Shown here piece by piece: positions 44,186 through 55,147 of a stretch of 64,000 bases of DNA (positions are counted from its first letter, which is position 1; each line of letters starts with the position of its first letter). The position numbers were made by a program, and so were the translations under genes. Source of the stretch: Alnus glutinosa (lineage: Eukaryota; Streptophyta; Magnoliopsida; Fagales; Betulaceae); the NCBI RefSeq assembly GCF_958979055.1, contig NC_084886.1:2499001-2563000 (forward strand), read 5' to 3'. The notes below the pieces were generated by a model. That model was given only the letters and a program-made list of their open reading frames with translations, was not told the origin of the DNA and made no database searches.

Positions 44186-45567
44186 CATGCTGTTGGTAAA
44201 AGGTCTTGCTGGGCCCAAGTTAGCCTTTAGTAAATGGTGTCATCATTATTACCATTATTGATTCCCCTCTATTCATTTCATTGTGACAAGAAAGTCATCA
44301 TGTTATAAGAATTGCCCAAAAAACTGAAGGCTAGCGTCCACATATCATCTGACGACTCTTAGCATTTCTAAATATTTTGAGAACCTAATTGTTTCAATAG
44401 TCAGGAAAATGAGCTTTACCTGAATGTGAATTTTGAATTTTAATGTATTAATTAAATGATTAAATTCAGTTCTTCTTAAAAGCTTATATTTTTTGAATAG
44501 GTTGTGATTTAACATGATATCACGAAGAAAAAAAAAATTATAAATTTGAACCCCGATTCATGCCGAGAGTTTGAACCCATAAATGAAGATGGATGTTTAA
44601 TTAAACGACTAATTATTTTTATTAAAATAAATTTAAAGTTTTTGAAACAATTGGAATTATAGGCCATCTAGCTAAGTCGACGTGTAACTTTCATTCTTCG
44701 CAGAGTATGTAATAATAAGCAAGGAATAGAGTTTGGCGATGGAGAGTTTGTGTGTGGGTACGTATGGGGCACGTAACTTTTTAAAGTCCTTTTCGTCAGG
44801 GTGTATTTTAATTAAGAGTTAGGTGAGGTTGATTTCTTTGGCCTAAATCATAAAATTACAACTCAAAGACCATAAGATATTTTTGCTAATTGTTTTTTTC
44901 TTTATTGTCCTCTATTTTCCCAGATGAAAATGCCAGGGAATTCCACTTACATCTAGTTTTGGATCAATCCTTCTATATGATCATATGAGGTTTAGTCACT
45001 TTTTTCCCTATCATCAATATATGGGACACAAATTGTGGGCATGATCTGTGTTGGGTCTTGATGAAAAGCCCAATTGAGATCCAATCTGAGGCTCCTCTCT
45101 CTCTCTCTCTCTCTCTCTCTTCTGTGATATATAATTATATATCATATATTCACGGGTAACTGTAAAGAATGAGACAACAATGTGGCCATACCTTGTCTGA
45201 GTCTCAATCATAGGCCCTGTTTGAAGTTCTATCCCAATTTCTAGCTAAAAGCCCAAATCCCTCTTCGTCTCTCCGCCTTTTTTTTCTTCTTCTTTTGGAG
45301 GGGTGTTTGAAGGGAAAATGTAACGATGTGGTAATGGATTCACACATGAGAGGGAGATTGCTGGGTATACATGGGAAAAGGTTGAGTATTACATTAGAAA
45401 GATGTCACAACTGCGAATGGTTAGTATAAAATAATTGAATCCAAACTTATATATTTATAGTGTCCCAATATACTATATTATGGTTTCTTTAGAAGACTCT
45501 TCAAGATGTCAATCCCCTCAATAAGTGGTACTATTTAAGTTAATGGTGATGTATGATATGGTAGAAT

Positions 45568-45795
45568 GGCGTGGGCATGGACATGGGTCCTTGGAGTAGG
45601 GATAAAGTTGCATGGCGCAAGCACATATGAGGGTCACTAGATTAGGGGTAAAACTACATGGTACGGGTACATACAAGGTTCCTAAAGTAAGAGAGAGTGC
45701 ATGCCACAGGCCACGTACGAGGGATCATGGAGTAGGCACAAATGTGCATGGTGCATGCACGAATGGGGATCTTTTTACTATAGGCAAAGGTTCAT
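45568..45795. repeat. Degenerate 46-bp minisatellite, five copies
   Basis: Units at 45568-45613, 45614-45659, 45660-45702, 45703-45749 and 45750-45795 are 46, 46, 43, 47 and 46 bp. Four begin GG(C/T)N and the fourth GCCA; all end in CAT, with a shared order: GCACAT-like block, GGGTC-like block, GAGTAGGG-like block, AAA-TGCAT. Divergence between units is high. Confidence 0.7.
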
Positions 45796-46269
45796 GTGTG
45801 AACAAGCCCTCATAGTATACAAGTGATCCAAAAAACGACTTATAAGATAAATATAATTTTCGTTCAAGGATGAATGTAGTTATGTTGTTATCGACTCACA
45901 TGTGACGGGAAAATTAAGATTGTTGAGTATACACGTGTGAATATAAAAATGTTGAGTCCCACATTAAAAAGATACAACAAGTATGAGTCGTTAATATAGC
46001 ATAGTAAAACCCAAACAATATGAGTTGTTAATATAGCCTAGACTCAAGTTTTTTTTTTTCCTTTTAATTTTTTTTTTTTTGGTTTAAGCTTAAGCTTTTA
46101 ACTAGGTTGAGTGGCGTCCAAGAATGCAATATTATGGTTTACTAGAAGACTCTCAAGAGGTTAATATGACGCGAACCCACTAGTAACAATATATAGAAAA
46201 TGATAAATCAATTACTTCAAGAGAGTTGTGATTTTCAATAGTTATTTCGAGGGAGCCTTGATCTCAGGA

Positions 46270-46800
46270 ACGGAGCCACTTGAGGCTTTGGGGGGATTGC
46301 CCCCCCCCCCCTCCAAGTAGGGTTGGTAATTTTGATACAATCTGTGAATTCAACACGAACACGACATGAAATTACAGAGTTATGGTTTAGGCTAAACGAG
46401 TTAGCGAGTTAACCCGTTTACTGACATAATTATAAACGGGTTGGCGGGTCAATCCGTGGGCTAACATGCCAACCCGTTTAGTTATCGGGTCACACGCCAC
46501 CCCGTTTATTAAACGTTTATGACCCGTCAACTCATTTTATGATAAACGGGTTGACCCGCCAACTCGACGAATGACACACCCAACTCGTTTAGGTAATCGT
46601 GTCAGGTTCAGATTGGCCTAAACGGGTTGTTGGGTCAACCTAAACCCGACACGGCAACTCGAATTGCCAACCCTCCCCAAGCCCCAAGGTTTTCCAAAAA
46701 AAAAAAAAAACACTTTAACCTTTTTTTTTCATTTTTTTTTTTTTTTCAATTTGACCCTCTCCAAATTGCAAAAGCTAGATCCACGCCTCCACCCCTGCTT
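46270..46800. repeat. Older repeat split by a hAT-like element
   Basis: The left part (CGGAGCCACTTGAGGCTTTG then a C run) and the right part (CCCCAAGGTTTTCC, A and T runs, AAAGCTAGATCCACGCCTCC) look like two halves of one unit. A related unsplit copy lies at about 50468-50683 (GGGGGCAGACC ... GCTAGGGCCGCCACTGG). Confidence 0.45.
46319..46674. mobile_element. hAT-like MITE, nested
   Basis: The ends AGGGTTGGTAATTTTGATA and, in reverse, AGGGTTGGCAATTCGAGTT are inverted repeats. The interior carries several CAACCCGTTTA/AAACGGGTTG motifs in both directions. Flanks of 8 bp (CTCCAAGT and CCCCAAGC) agree at six positions, consistent with an aged hAT target duplication. A partial relative is at about 54418-54600. 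Confidence 0.6.
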
Positions 46801-47833
46801 GACCTCTAAAACATAAAAACTTGTATTCTAAAACAATAATAAACTCATTCTTTTTCTTATTGATAGTTCCCTTTTAAATAGAGAAACAATAAACTACCGA
46901 TTACATAAGAGACCAATTAAGTTTTGACTTCTAAGATTATGACGACTCTAGTAAAAAAAGATTCTGAATTAGAGATTTATTCTTTATTAGACTATAAAAT
47001 AAACAAAGATATACTCTTTCTTGAACTCTAACCCGATACGAAAAATATCTAATAATTATTATCATATCATAATCCCTCCAACATTTATCCTACTTTTTTT
47101 CTTATTTCATTATGAAATCACCTTTATCATGAACATTAAGATATATTATCTGGCAACTTTATTCATGTGAAGGATCCTTGCAAAATAATTAGGCAGGATT
47201 GAAATCTAATAAATGTAAATAAAAATACAAAATCTAGACATATTATTATATCATAAAGCAAGTCTGACATTATGATTCAATTATAATTTAGTTGATAAGA
47301 CAAAAATAGAGGAAGGTGTTGACTTTAGGAATTCGATCCCTAGCCCAGCACATGATCTAATCATTATAAATACGAGATGTCTTCAATCCAGGATGAGATA
47401 ATAGAAATGGAGTCCATTGGATTAAGATAGAATATAAATAAATACTGTCGTGCTCTTATCATCATTGGTTTGAAAAAAAAATTCAATTGGAAGTGGGAAA
47501 GCACTGTTCAATAACTTATTAATACATTTAGTAATTAGACATTTAAAAGACCATCCGTGGTTGCGTGAGAATCTAACACAAGCCTGATTAGCGTTAATCG
47601 ATTTAAATTTTATTGATATTTTGATAGGTCAGAATCAGACTGTGGCTCAACTGAACTTAAAAAAATACATACAGTTTCTCATCGTCTAAGCCCTCCCCAA
47701 CTCCCTATCATTGAAAACCGTTTAATCTCAGCTCGTTCTTTCATTGATTCCTAGCTACTAAGTGCTATTATAATAAGCTCAATTAAACAATTTTTTGCCC
47801 CTCCTGCCCTTTTCGCCTAGGAAAATAAGGTTA

Positions 47834-48270
47834 GGAAGAACTTTACTTATAATTCCTGATATTTAATCACTTTTGAAACAAGATGCCAAAACTTTAAAAA
47901 ATGTCAATTTTCAATTTTTTTCAATTTCAACATTTCGTTAGAATTTTTTGTTAAATCCTATCAAAATATATATCCCTCCTTTTTTTAGGAAAAAAATTTG
48001 CAAGAATTTAAATGTTGGTCAGAATTTAATGAAATTTATAAAAATATCCATGTCTGAATCTTTGAAAAAAATTTATAATTTTTTTTATTAAAAAAAAAGC
48101 ACATGGGTATTTTAAAAATTTTGATAAGATTTAACCGAAATTTCTAACTGAGGGTTGAAATTGAAAAAAAAAAAATTGAAAGTTTAATACCTTAAATTGA
48201 TATGTTTTAAAGTTTAAATACCTTATTTTAAAAGTGATGAAAGCTGAAAAATTATATGCTAAATTTTTTC
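47834..48270. mobile_element. MULE-type MITE (family of 52901-53208)
   Basis: The left end GGAAGAACTTTACTTATAATTC matches the family terminus minus small changes, and the right end runs through AAAAGTGATGAAAG to AAATTTTTTC. The 9-bp flanks ATAAGGTTA (47825-47833) and AAAAAGTTA (48271-48279) agree at seven of nine positions. Core CCGTTAAATC/GATTTAACCG-like motifs recur. Non-coding. Confidence 0.55.
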
Positions 48271-48577
48271 AAAAAGTTATTTAAAAGAATAAACCAACTG
48301 CCAAAGTTCCCAGCAACACAAGAATGATGAATTTTGACCCTTGGAGCCCTAGATGCCCGCAGACTATGAGCTGAGCGGGTACCTTTTTGTAGATTATATA
48401 TATATATTGAAAGAATTATAAAAAGAATAATAATACATAAAGACAACAGGGAACGTAGGCAAAAAAGGAATTTGATATTAATTAAGGACTTATAAAGAGG
48501 TTCAGAGCTCATGTGCTGGTATTGATGGATCACTGTCAAAAGTTTGGAATATGGGATCTTTCCATTCCATTTGAAAA

Positions 48578-48579
<2 letters not shown>

Positions 48580-48655
<76 letters not shown>

Positions 48656-48788
48656 ATACATAAATTTTAAATTTTGACAATGAAATGAAACGGAGAAAAT
48701 TTTTATCCAATTTATATATATATATATACCGTTAGATACATAAATTTTAAATTTTGACAATAAAATAAAACGGAGAAAATCTTTATCC
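48580..48788. repeat. (TA)n array and 80-bp tandem duplication
   Basis: A pure AT run of about 71 bp (48580-48650) precedes 48651-48708 (starts GTTAGATACATAAATTTTAA). A near-identical 58-bp copy lies at 48731-48788 after a shorter AT run. Three mismatches are seen. Open frames on the minus strand here encode only Ile/Tyr runs. Confidence 0.85.
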
Positions 48789-49824
48789 CAAAAGTATAAA
48801 TATAGTTTTCGAGTTTGAACATTCATTACATCAACCTTTGAGATGTAAAATTACTAATCAAACTTTCATGTATAAAGTTTGTTAATATATTATTCTCAAT
48901 AGTTAATAGGACTAATATATTATATCTTTCTTGTAAGATAAATGACTCTGAATATGATTTAATTAGTTGTGTCCTAAAACCGACGACTTGGCCGGAATCG
49001 AAATTCGTAATAACGACCTACTAAAATTACCGGCATCCACTAGTAAATATGACATAAAAAAGTAATTCAAGTCTCTCTTGTGTCTCTAAAAAAATGAGGT
49101 GACTTTTAAAATCATTATATTATCAAAATTCAATAGTGATCAATTACAAGGCCAATGATAATTTTAAAAAGCACATCATTATTGAATAGACACAAAAAAA
49201 ATTCTAGCATTACTCCATATGAAATACTAAATAAATAAATAAATTATAGAACCAAGAAGCAAAAAATTAAAAGTGATGAAAGAAAATAAAAAAGAGAGAA
49301 AAAAATATATATAAAAGGAAATTAAGTAGGTCGTGCCTTAATTTGAAATCTTTTTTAAGATTATAAACATCCTACAGCACTTTCTTTAATTTCTTTCTTT
49401 TTTTACTTTGTTTCTAAACCCTTATAACATGTCAAATGACCTCTTCTGAATTTATTTTTCTCCAAGCTTTTTTTTTTTTTTTTTTTTGAGAAAATGAAAA
49501 TGAAAATAAAAGATATAATTTTGGGAGGCTCTTATAAATTAAGGGTAGACAATGGCCTAATTAGTAGCCGGCCCTGGCTTTTGCCCACACGCTCCTCTAC
49601 CATCCACATGCTCATCATAAATGTAATTAACCAATAACTATATATGTACTATCAAGTACTACATTCGTCCATCCATAAAAACAAAAAACAAAAAATAATA
49701 ATAAATAAATTGAAAACAAGTGAGAAGTTTACACGTACTTCTCATGAGGCTATGGTTTCTGCAGTGTCGGTGACATTTATCTGCTGCATTGCACATGGCG
49801 GAATGCCCGAATCAGTGTCCCTAA

Positions 49825-49855
<31 letters not shown>

Positions 49856-51788
49856 GTTGTTAGATTAATTATTTCAATAAAATAAGTTTTTCCTCACTTT
49901 CTTAAATTTTTATTTATCTCTTTATTTGTGTATTTCATTTCGTTCCACATTGAAAAGTTAGAAAAACTTTAATTTTGATACTTTAACAAGAGATTGTCTT
50001 TCACCAAGTATAAATTATCTTTTGGATAGACACATGCTTGGAATCTCACTTGCTTGTACTTTGCACTTTACGCATCCCACGGGCCTATTATTTTCGTGTG
50101 AAATGTGACGTAATCTTTTAGATTGGCACATGCTTTAGCGTTACGCCGTCACTTGTTATTTTTGGAGTAATGATAAAAAAAAAAATACCTCCATTACACA
50201 CCCATTATATACCCCCAACTCACATGGGATGGGCCCATGTGATCGTGGATTCCATCCCATGTGAAGGAAGAGTGTGTAATTAATGTCTAATGAGTATTTT
50301 TGTATCATCCAATCCCCCTTATTTTTGTGTGAAATAGACAAATAATGCTACATATTACGTTCTTATTTACTGACACGCAAGTGCACATTATAAGAATTCT
50401 TGCATTTACCGCACCACTCATACCACGGGCCTATTATTTGAAATTAAATCTGTTAAGACTGCAACACGGCGGGGGCAGACCTACATGGGGCCATGGGAGG
50501 CCTGACCCCTCCGTGCTCCAAAATTTTCTCCTTTAAGAAAAAAAATAATAATAATAAATTTTACCCATAATTTTTTTTTTTTTTGAAGTTTTACCCCTCA
50601 TTATTATTATTTTATTTTATTTATATATTTATTTATTTCAATTTGGCCCATCAATTTTCGCGAAGCTAGGGCCGCCACTGGAACACGGGTTTAGGATACA
50701 AGAAACATCTATTCCGATTGAAACTGAGCCTGAGGCGATGCCCCCACAAAGTCTATACCTTCAGGCATGAGTACTGGGACTTGATTGGGGCCACCAAAGA
50801 CAGGAGCCGAACATTTCCAAAAAACATGCAGCATATTCAGACAAGCAACTTCAAAATGCATAATATATATATATATAGTGTAATCGATCTTATCCACCCC
50901 AATGACATTTATTAACGCACAAAAGTGGGTGTATATATGCTGCACGCTATGCTATCATTTCTTCCCATGAGTCCATGACCGGCCACGTGCCTTCCCAAAT
51001 ACCTAGGTATTGCACAGGGTGTCATGAGCTTTTTTTGGACCGTCTAGATCATGACACATGCAATATCATGAAAATGTGGTTGGCCTAATTTCCGGTGTAT
51101 AGAGATTTTTAATAATTTTGTTATCCGAAATAGTCCGAACAGCAAATATGAAAGAGCTTTTATGAAATCCACTTGTATGAACAGGTATCGAACAACCCAC
51201 CCATTTGCTCGAACAAGTAAATTTCATAAAAAAATTTTCACATTTGTTGAGAATTTGAATCTCCCGGTCCAGTACCACCAAACAGCCGTTCGAAAGTTGC
51301 ACAACCGTCCTCAATTAGATTGATATGTATTGCACCGGATCACAATCTCAAAAACATACCAAAAAAATTGTGCCCATATATATAGTAAATCTAGCATTTC
51401 CCTTGGAATTAAAACCAATGGCCGAAAATGGTCTGCCACATGGCATCAATATAACAAAGATACGTGTTTAGTACTGGATGAGGACGTTGCTAAGATGTAC
51501 TGTGCAGGAGTCATCACCCCACCCATTCCCTTCCATTGAACGACTGCTTTGGAAAAAAGAAGCCACCAAAGCAAAGGACCCTTCCAACTCCAACTCCAAC
51601 TCCAGGCTGTTTTGGCCAAGTTTGGATCAGTTGATCAACGCTCAAGCTTTCCAGATAAAATAATCGAAAGGCTTAGACTTGACCTAAAGTTGAGGGACCC
51701 AGTTGGGCAGAATCCAAGGGAACAAAGCTCACATGGGAGAACGTGTCTTCCCAAGTAAAAGATGTCCTTGTCAGCAAATTTATTTTTA

Positions 51789-52336
51789 GAAATAATTACA
51801 CCGTTGGCCCCTGTAGTATATCATAATTATTTTTCATTCCATATGGTTTAAAAAGTTCATGGGAGGTCTTTGTGGTTAGCAATAATTACAAATCAATATC
51901 TGGAGTCAAATTCTGTTAAAAATTTTAACAGATTTTGTCAAATGCCACGTCAGCACTACGTGTCGTCAATAAGATGGCAACACGTGTCCATCTTAATAAA
52001 AAATAAATAAATATACTTATTTTCCGTGCGCCACCCCTTTGCCTTTCATTTTTTCTTTTTCCTTTTTTTTTTTTTTTTTAAAAAAATAAGTATATTTATT
52101 TATTTTTTAATAAATTTATATTTTTTTATTCAGATGAACACGTGTCGCCATCTTATTGGCGACACGTTGCGCTAACGTGGTATTTGACAGAATTTGTTAA
52201 AAATTTTAACAGAATTTGACTCCAGGGATCGATTTGTAATTATAGTTTATCACAAGGACCTCCCATAAACTTTTTAAACCATAGAGAGTGATTTGTAATT
52301 ATGGTATACCACAGAGACCAATGGTACAATTATCCC
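51789..52336. mobile_element. MULE-type MITE with about 200-bp inverted arms and perfect 9-bp target duplication
   Basis: The left end GAAATAATTACACCGTTGG and, in reverse, the right end GGGATAATTGTACCATTGG open arms that stay complementary for about 200 bp (for example CACGTGTCCATC against GATGAACACGTG). The flanks TTATTTTTA (51780-51788) and TTATTTTTA (52337-52345) are identical. A 9-bp duplication with long arms is the Mutator-like signature. The interior is A/T runs without coding. Confidence 0.85.
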
Positions 52337-52396
52337 TTATTTTTATTTGATCACTATTATACTATTATGGCAAATTATATATAAATAATCCGGTTA

Positions 52397-52860
52397 GAGC
52401 ATTCACAATGGATTATCTATTTGTAACTTAAAACTAGAATAGATAACAAAAGTGCTAAAAAGAGACTCCATCGGCTTGTGTATTCCAACTCTATAATAGA
52501 TTTTTCTTAATTCCATAAATAGTGCAATTCCATTTATCTATTTTTTTTTATTCTTTATCTCCACCTTTTTCACTTTTTTTTTTTTTTTCCTCGATGACTC
52601 CACGTTCTTCCTTTTTTTTTCTTTTTCTTTTTTTTTCTTTTCTTTCTTTATAGTAGAGATCTAAGGGAAATTGTATAAAGTAGTGGAGTTATCAAGCGGG
52701 ACCCACGTGAAAAAAAAATTACTATAATGAAAAATAATATAAAGTTAAGAATAGATAATTGGATGTATGGTACATTTTAAAACTCATTAACTAAACTAAA
52801 TAAAGTGGATTTTGATTAACTATTCTAGATTGAAATATACATAAGCCATTGAGAATGCTC
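52397..52860. mobile_element. Harbinger-like MITE with GAGCATTC ends and TTA duplication
   Basis: The left end GAGCATTCACAATGGATTAT and, in reverse, the right end GAGCATTCTCAATGGCTTAT match closely. TTA flanks both sides (52394-52396 and 52861-52863). The same termini as 4086-4667. Confidence 0.8.
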
Positions 52861-52900
52861 TTAATGACCATTGTTTGAGCTTATTTTGTTATAATTTATA

Positions 52901-53208
52901 GAGAAAACTTCACTTATAACTTCTGATTTTTTATTACTTTTGCAATTAAATACTCAAACTTTAAAAAATGTCAATTTAGAATATCTATCTTTCAAATTTT
53001 TTTAATTTCAATCATCCGTTAGAATTTTCCGTTAAATCCTATCAAAATTTCTAAATTACCCCTGTATTTTTTTTTAAAAAAAAAATAGAAAAATTCAGGA
53101 ATAGGTACTTTTGCAAATTCCGTTACATTCTGACTAATAACTTTTTTAAGTTTGAGTACTCAATTGTAAAAGTGATGAAAGATCAAGGATTATAAGTAAA
53201 TTTTTTCC
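52901..53208. mobile_element. MULE-type MITE with perfect 9-bp target duplication
   Basis: Ends GAGAAAACTTCACTTATAAC and, in reverse, GGAAAAAATTTACTTATAAT. The flanks TAATTTATA (52892-52900) and TAATTTATA (53209-53217) are identical. Arms of about 70 bp share AAATACTCAAACTT, and the core has CCGTTAAATCC. Reference copy for 17340 and 47834. Confidence 0.85.
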
Positions 53209-53309
53209 TAATTTATAATGATACGTGAATGAGATAAGAGTGTAACAAGTATATATATGTATAGAAATATATATATATTTTTTTTTTAAATTCATGTATA
53301 GATATATGT

Positions 53310-53430
53310 TAGTTGCACAACAATGTTGATATGACCAGCATTTTTATTTTTTTTTAATTTATTTAAAAAAAAAATGTTGGATACATCAGCATTATTGTGT
53401 AAGAGTTGCATAAATAACAAATCTCATATA
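53310..53430. mobile_element. Hairpin MITE, copy 3
   Basis: Left GTTGCACAACAATGTTGATAT and right CATCAGCATTATTGTG then AAGAGTTGCATAAATAACA carry the same arm motifs as 22776-22883 and 25585-25694. The arms are more degraded than in copy 1. Confidence 0.5.
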
Positions 53431-55032
53431 TATATATATATATATATATACACTGTTAAATTATGAGTTAATTTAAAAGTTTAAGGTAATAAATAAAAAA
53501 ATTAATTATTAATTAATATTTAACACTCTTTTTAAGTGTGGGCTTTAACTTTTCTTCAATAAATAAAGTACATGAAATATTTAATTAAAAAAAAATAAGA
53601 TAAAAAAAAAAAAAGGAAGACAATTTTCAAACTTTGCATGAGAAGGATCCACATGTGATTATGGGCAGAGAGTATAGACATTTAACATTAAAGAATATTC
53701 AATTTATTCACTGACTTTCCGGATATAGATAGGGATAATGGTTAATTTGTGCCGGATCGAATTGTCAGCCTCCAACGACCGACCAATTGCATTTACAAAG
53801 AATTGTCCCTCGATCCTCCCTTCGAGGGAATTCAATCTTACGTCTTTTCTTTAACAATAAAAAGATTTTACTAAATGAAAGCAGAGTTAGACTAATTTTG
53901 GTTGCTACATGCATGCTTAATTAATAGGATGCATGAAAAGCTTTCACACATTAATCATCCTTATATATATATATATACATGGAAAGATGAAGATACCTAA
54001 TAATTTATAATGAGATTGTGCTAAATTATGATTAAGAAGCTTTTCAATGCTTTCAACGTCCTCATCATGATAGCTAGGCAAACGGCTCATAAATTATTGT
54101 TGAAATCGTAGTCAGTACTGTCTTTTCTTGTAGAAACAACAAATCAAGGGAAAAGTAAACATATATATATAAGGGGAAATTAATTAAACATATTTGTCTG
54201 AACATTACTAGATTAAGGTGCAACAGAAGTCAGAAGCTGTATATGTGTGATGGAGAAAGAAAGTAGGGGCAGTAGTCTACATCTTTCGCGCAACACCGAC
54301 ACAAATTTCATATGAGAAAGTGTCGGTGTACAGTTAATAATGCAGAATATATGATAAAATAAAATGTCTTTTGGAGTTTTTTTTTTTTTTTTTTTTAGTA
54401 GTGTTTTGTGTTAGCTAGGGTTAGTTAATTTTGACATGGCTCGTAAACTCAACACGAATCTAAAATGAAATTAGAAGGATTATGATTAAAAGGTTTAACT
54501 CGTTTAATTAATTACATGGGTAAAGTTAATTTTATACTCGTAGTTCGGCACGATTTGAATCCAATACATGAACCTGAATTTCTCACCACCTATTTTCGTT
54601 TTAGAAAACAAAACAAATTAACGTCTCCAATGAAACGTCCGTAATTGCCGTCCTAAAACCCTAGCTAGCTCAATAAGTTTACCAATTAAGCACATAATAA
54701 TCCACCAATGACGTACTCTCACCCCTAATTTTCAGGCAAATAAAGAAAAGAAAAAAAAAAAGGGTGGGAAGAAATTCTGAGAAGATCGAGAGGTTGCTTG
54801 ACGGCCAAACTACTGGATAGGATTTTGGACCCCCCGCTGCCTCTTAATTAACCATAAATCATGGAGTTGGTGGCCCCAAACATATTGTTTAATCAGGCTC
54901 TTTTACCCGCTTTATTTATTATTATTAGTTTTTTTCGGGTAAAAGAATTTTATTTTTAAGAACCAGAAAAGAGAAACAGGTACGAGATCGAGTATATATC
55001 GACAAGACCAAACTTGGTCCGTTTGAATTCCC

Positions 55033-55040
55033 TATATAAG
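55033..55040 (+). promoter_or_regulatory. Probable TATA box of pectate lyase gene
   Basis: TATATAAG lies 108 bp before the start codon in a C-rich context (CCTATATAAGCACCCCCC). By consensus spacing transcription would start near 55065, giving a leader of about 80 nt. Confidence 0.55.
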
Positions 55041-55147
55041 CACCCCCCCACCTTCTCCCAACTTCCTCACAACGGTTTGCTCTCTGCCTAGCTACTCTCT
55101 TCGATCTCTTTGTGTATTTCGTGCCATTAATACACAGAAAAAAGACA

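Larger units (their letters stand above)
43424..55147. other. Long spacer between RCC1-repeat gene and pectate lyase
   Basis: This 11.7-kb spacer is the most repeat-rich part of the window. It has a two-copy 36-bp repeat (44114-44185), a 46-bp minisatellite (45568-45795), a nested hAT-like element (46319-46674), a possible SINE remnant (47283-47350, B-box-like GGAATTCGATCCC) and a large (TA)n array (48580-48650). MITEs lie at 47834-48270 and throughout 51789-53430, and a short inverted-repeat unit at about 50166-50312. About 54418-54600 resembles a piece of the 46319 element. No gene is supported. Confidence 0.55.

Noticed and set aside
45568-45795. CRISPR-like spaced repeats
   Set aside because: The units are contiguous and degenerate with no unique spacers, and the genome is a plant nuclear one.
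48252-48826. 152- and 96-codon minus-strand frames
   Set aside because: Their centre is Ile-Tyr repeats from the TA microsatellite; no start context or conservation.
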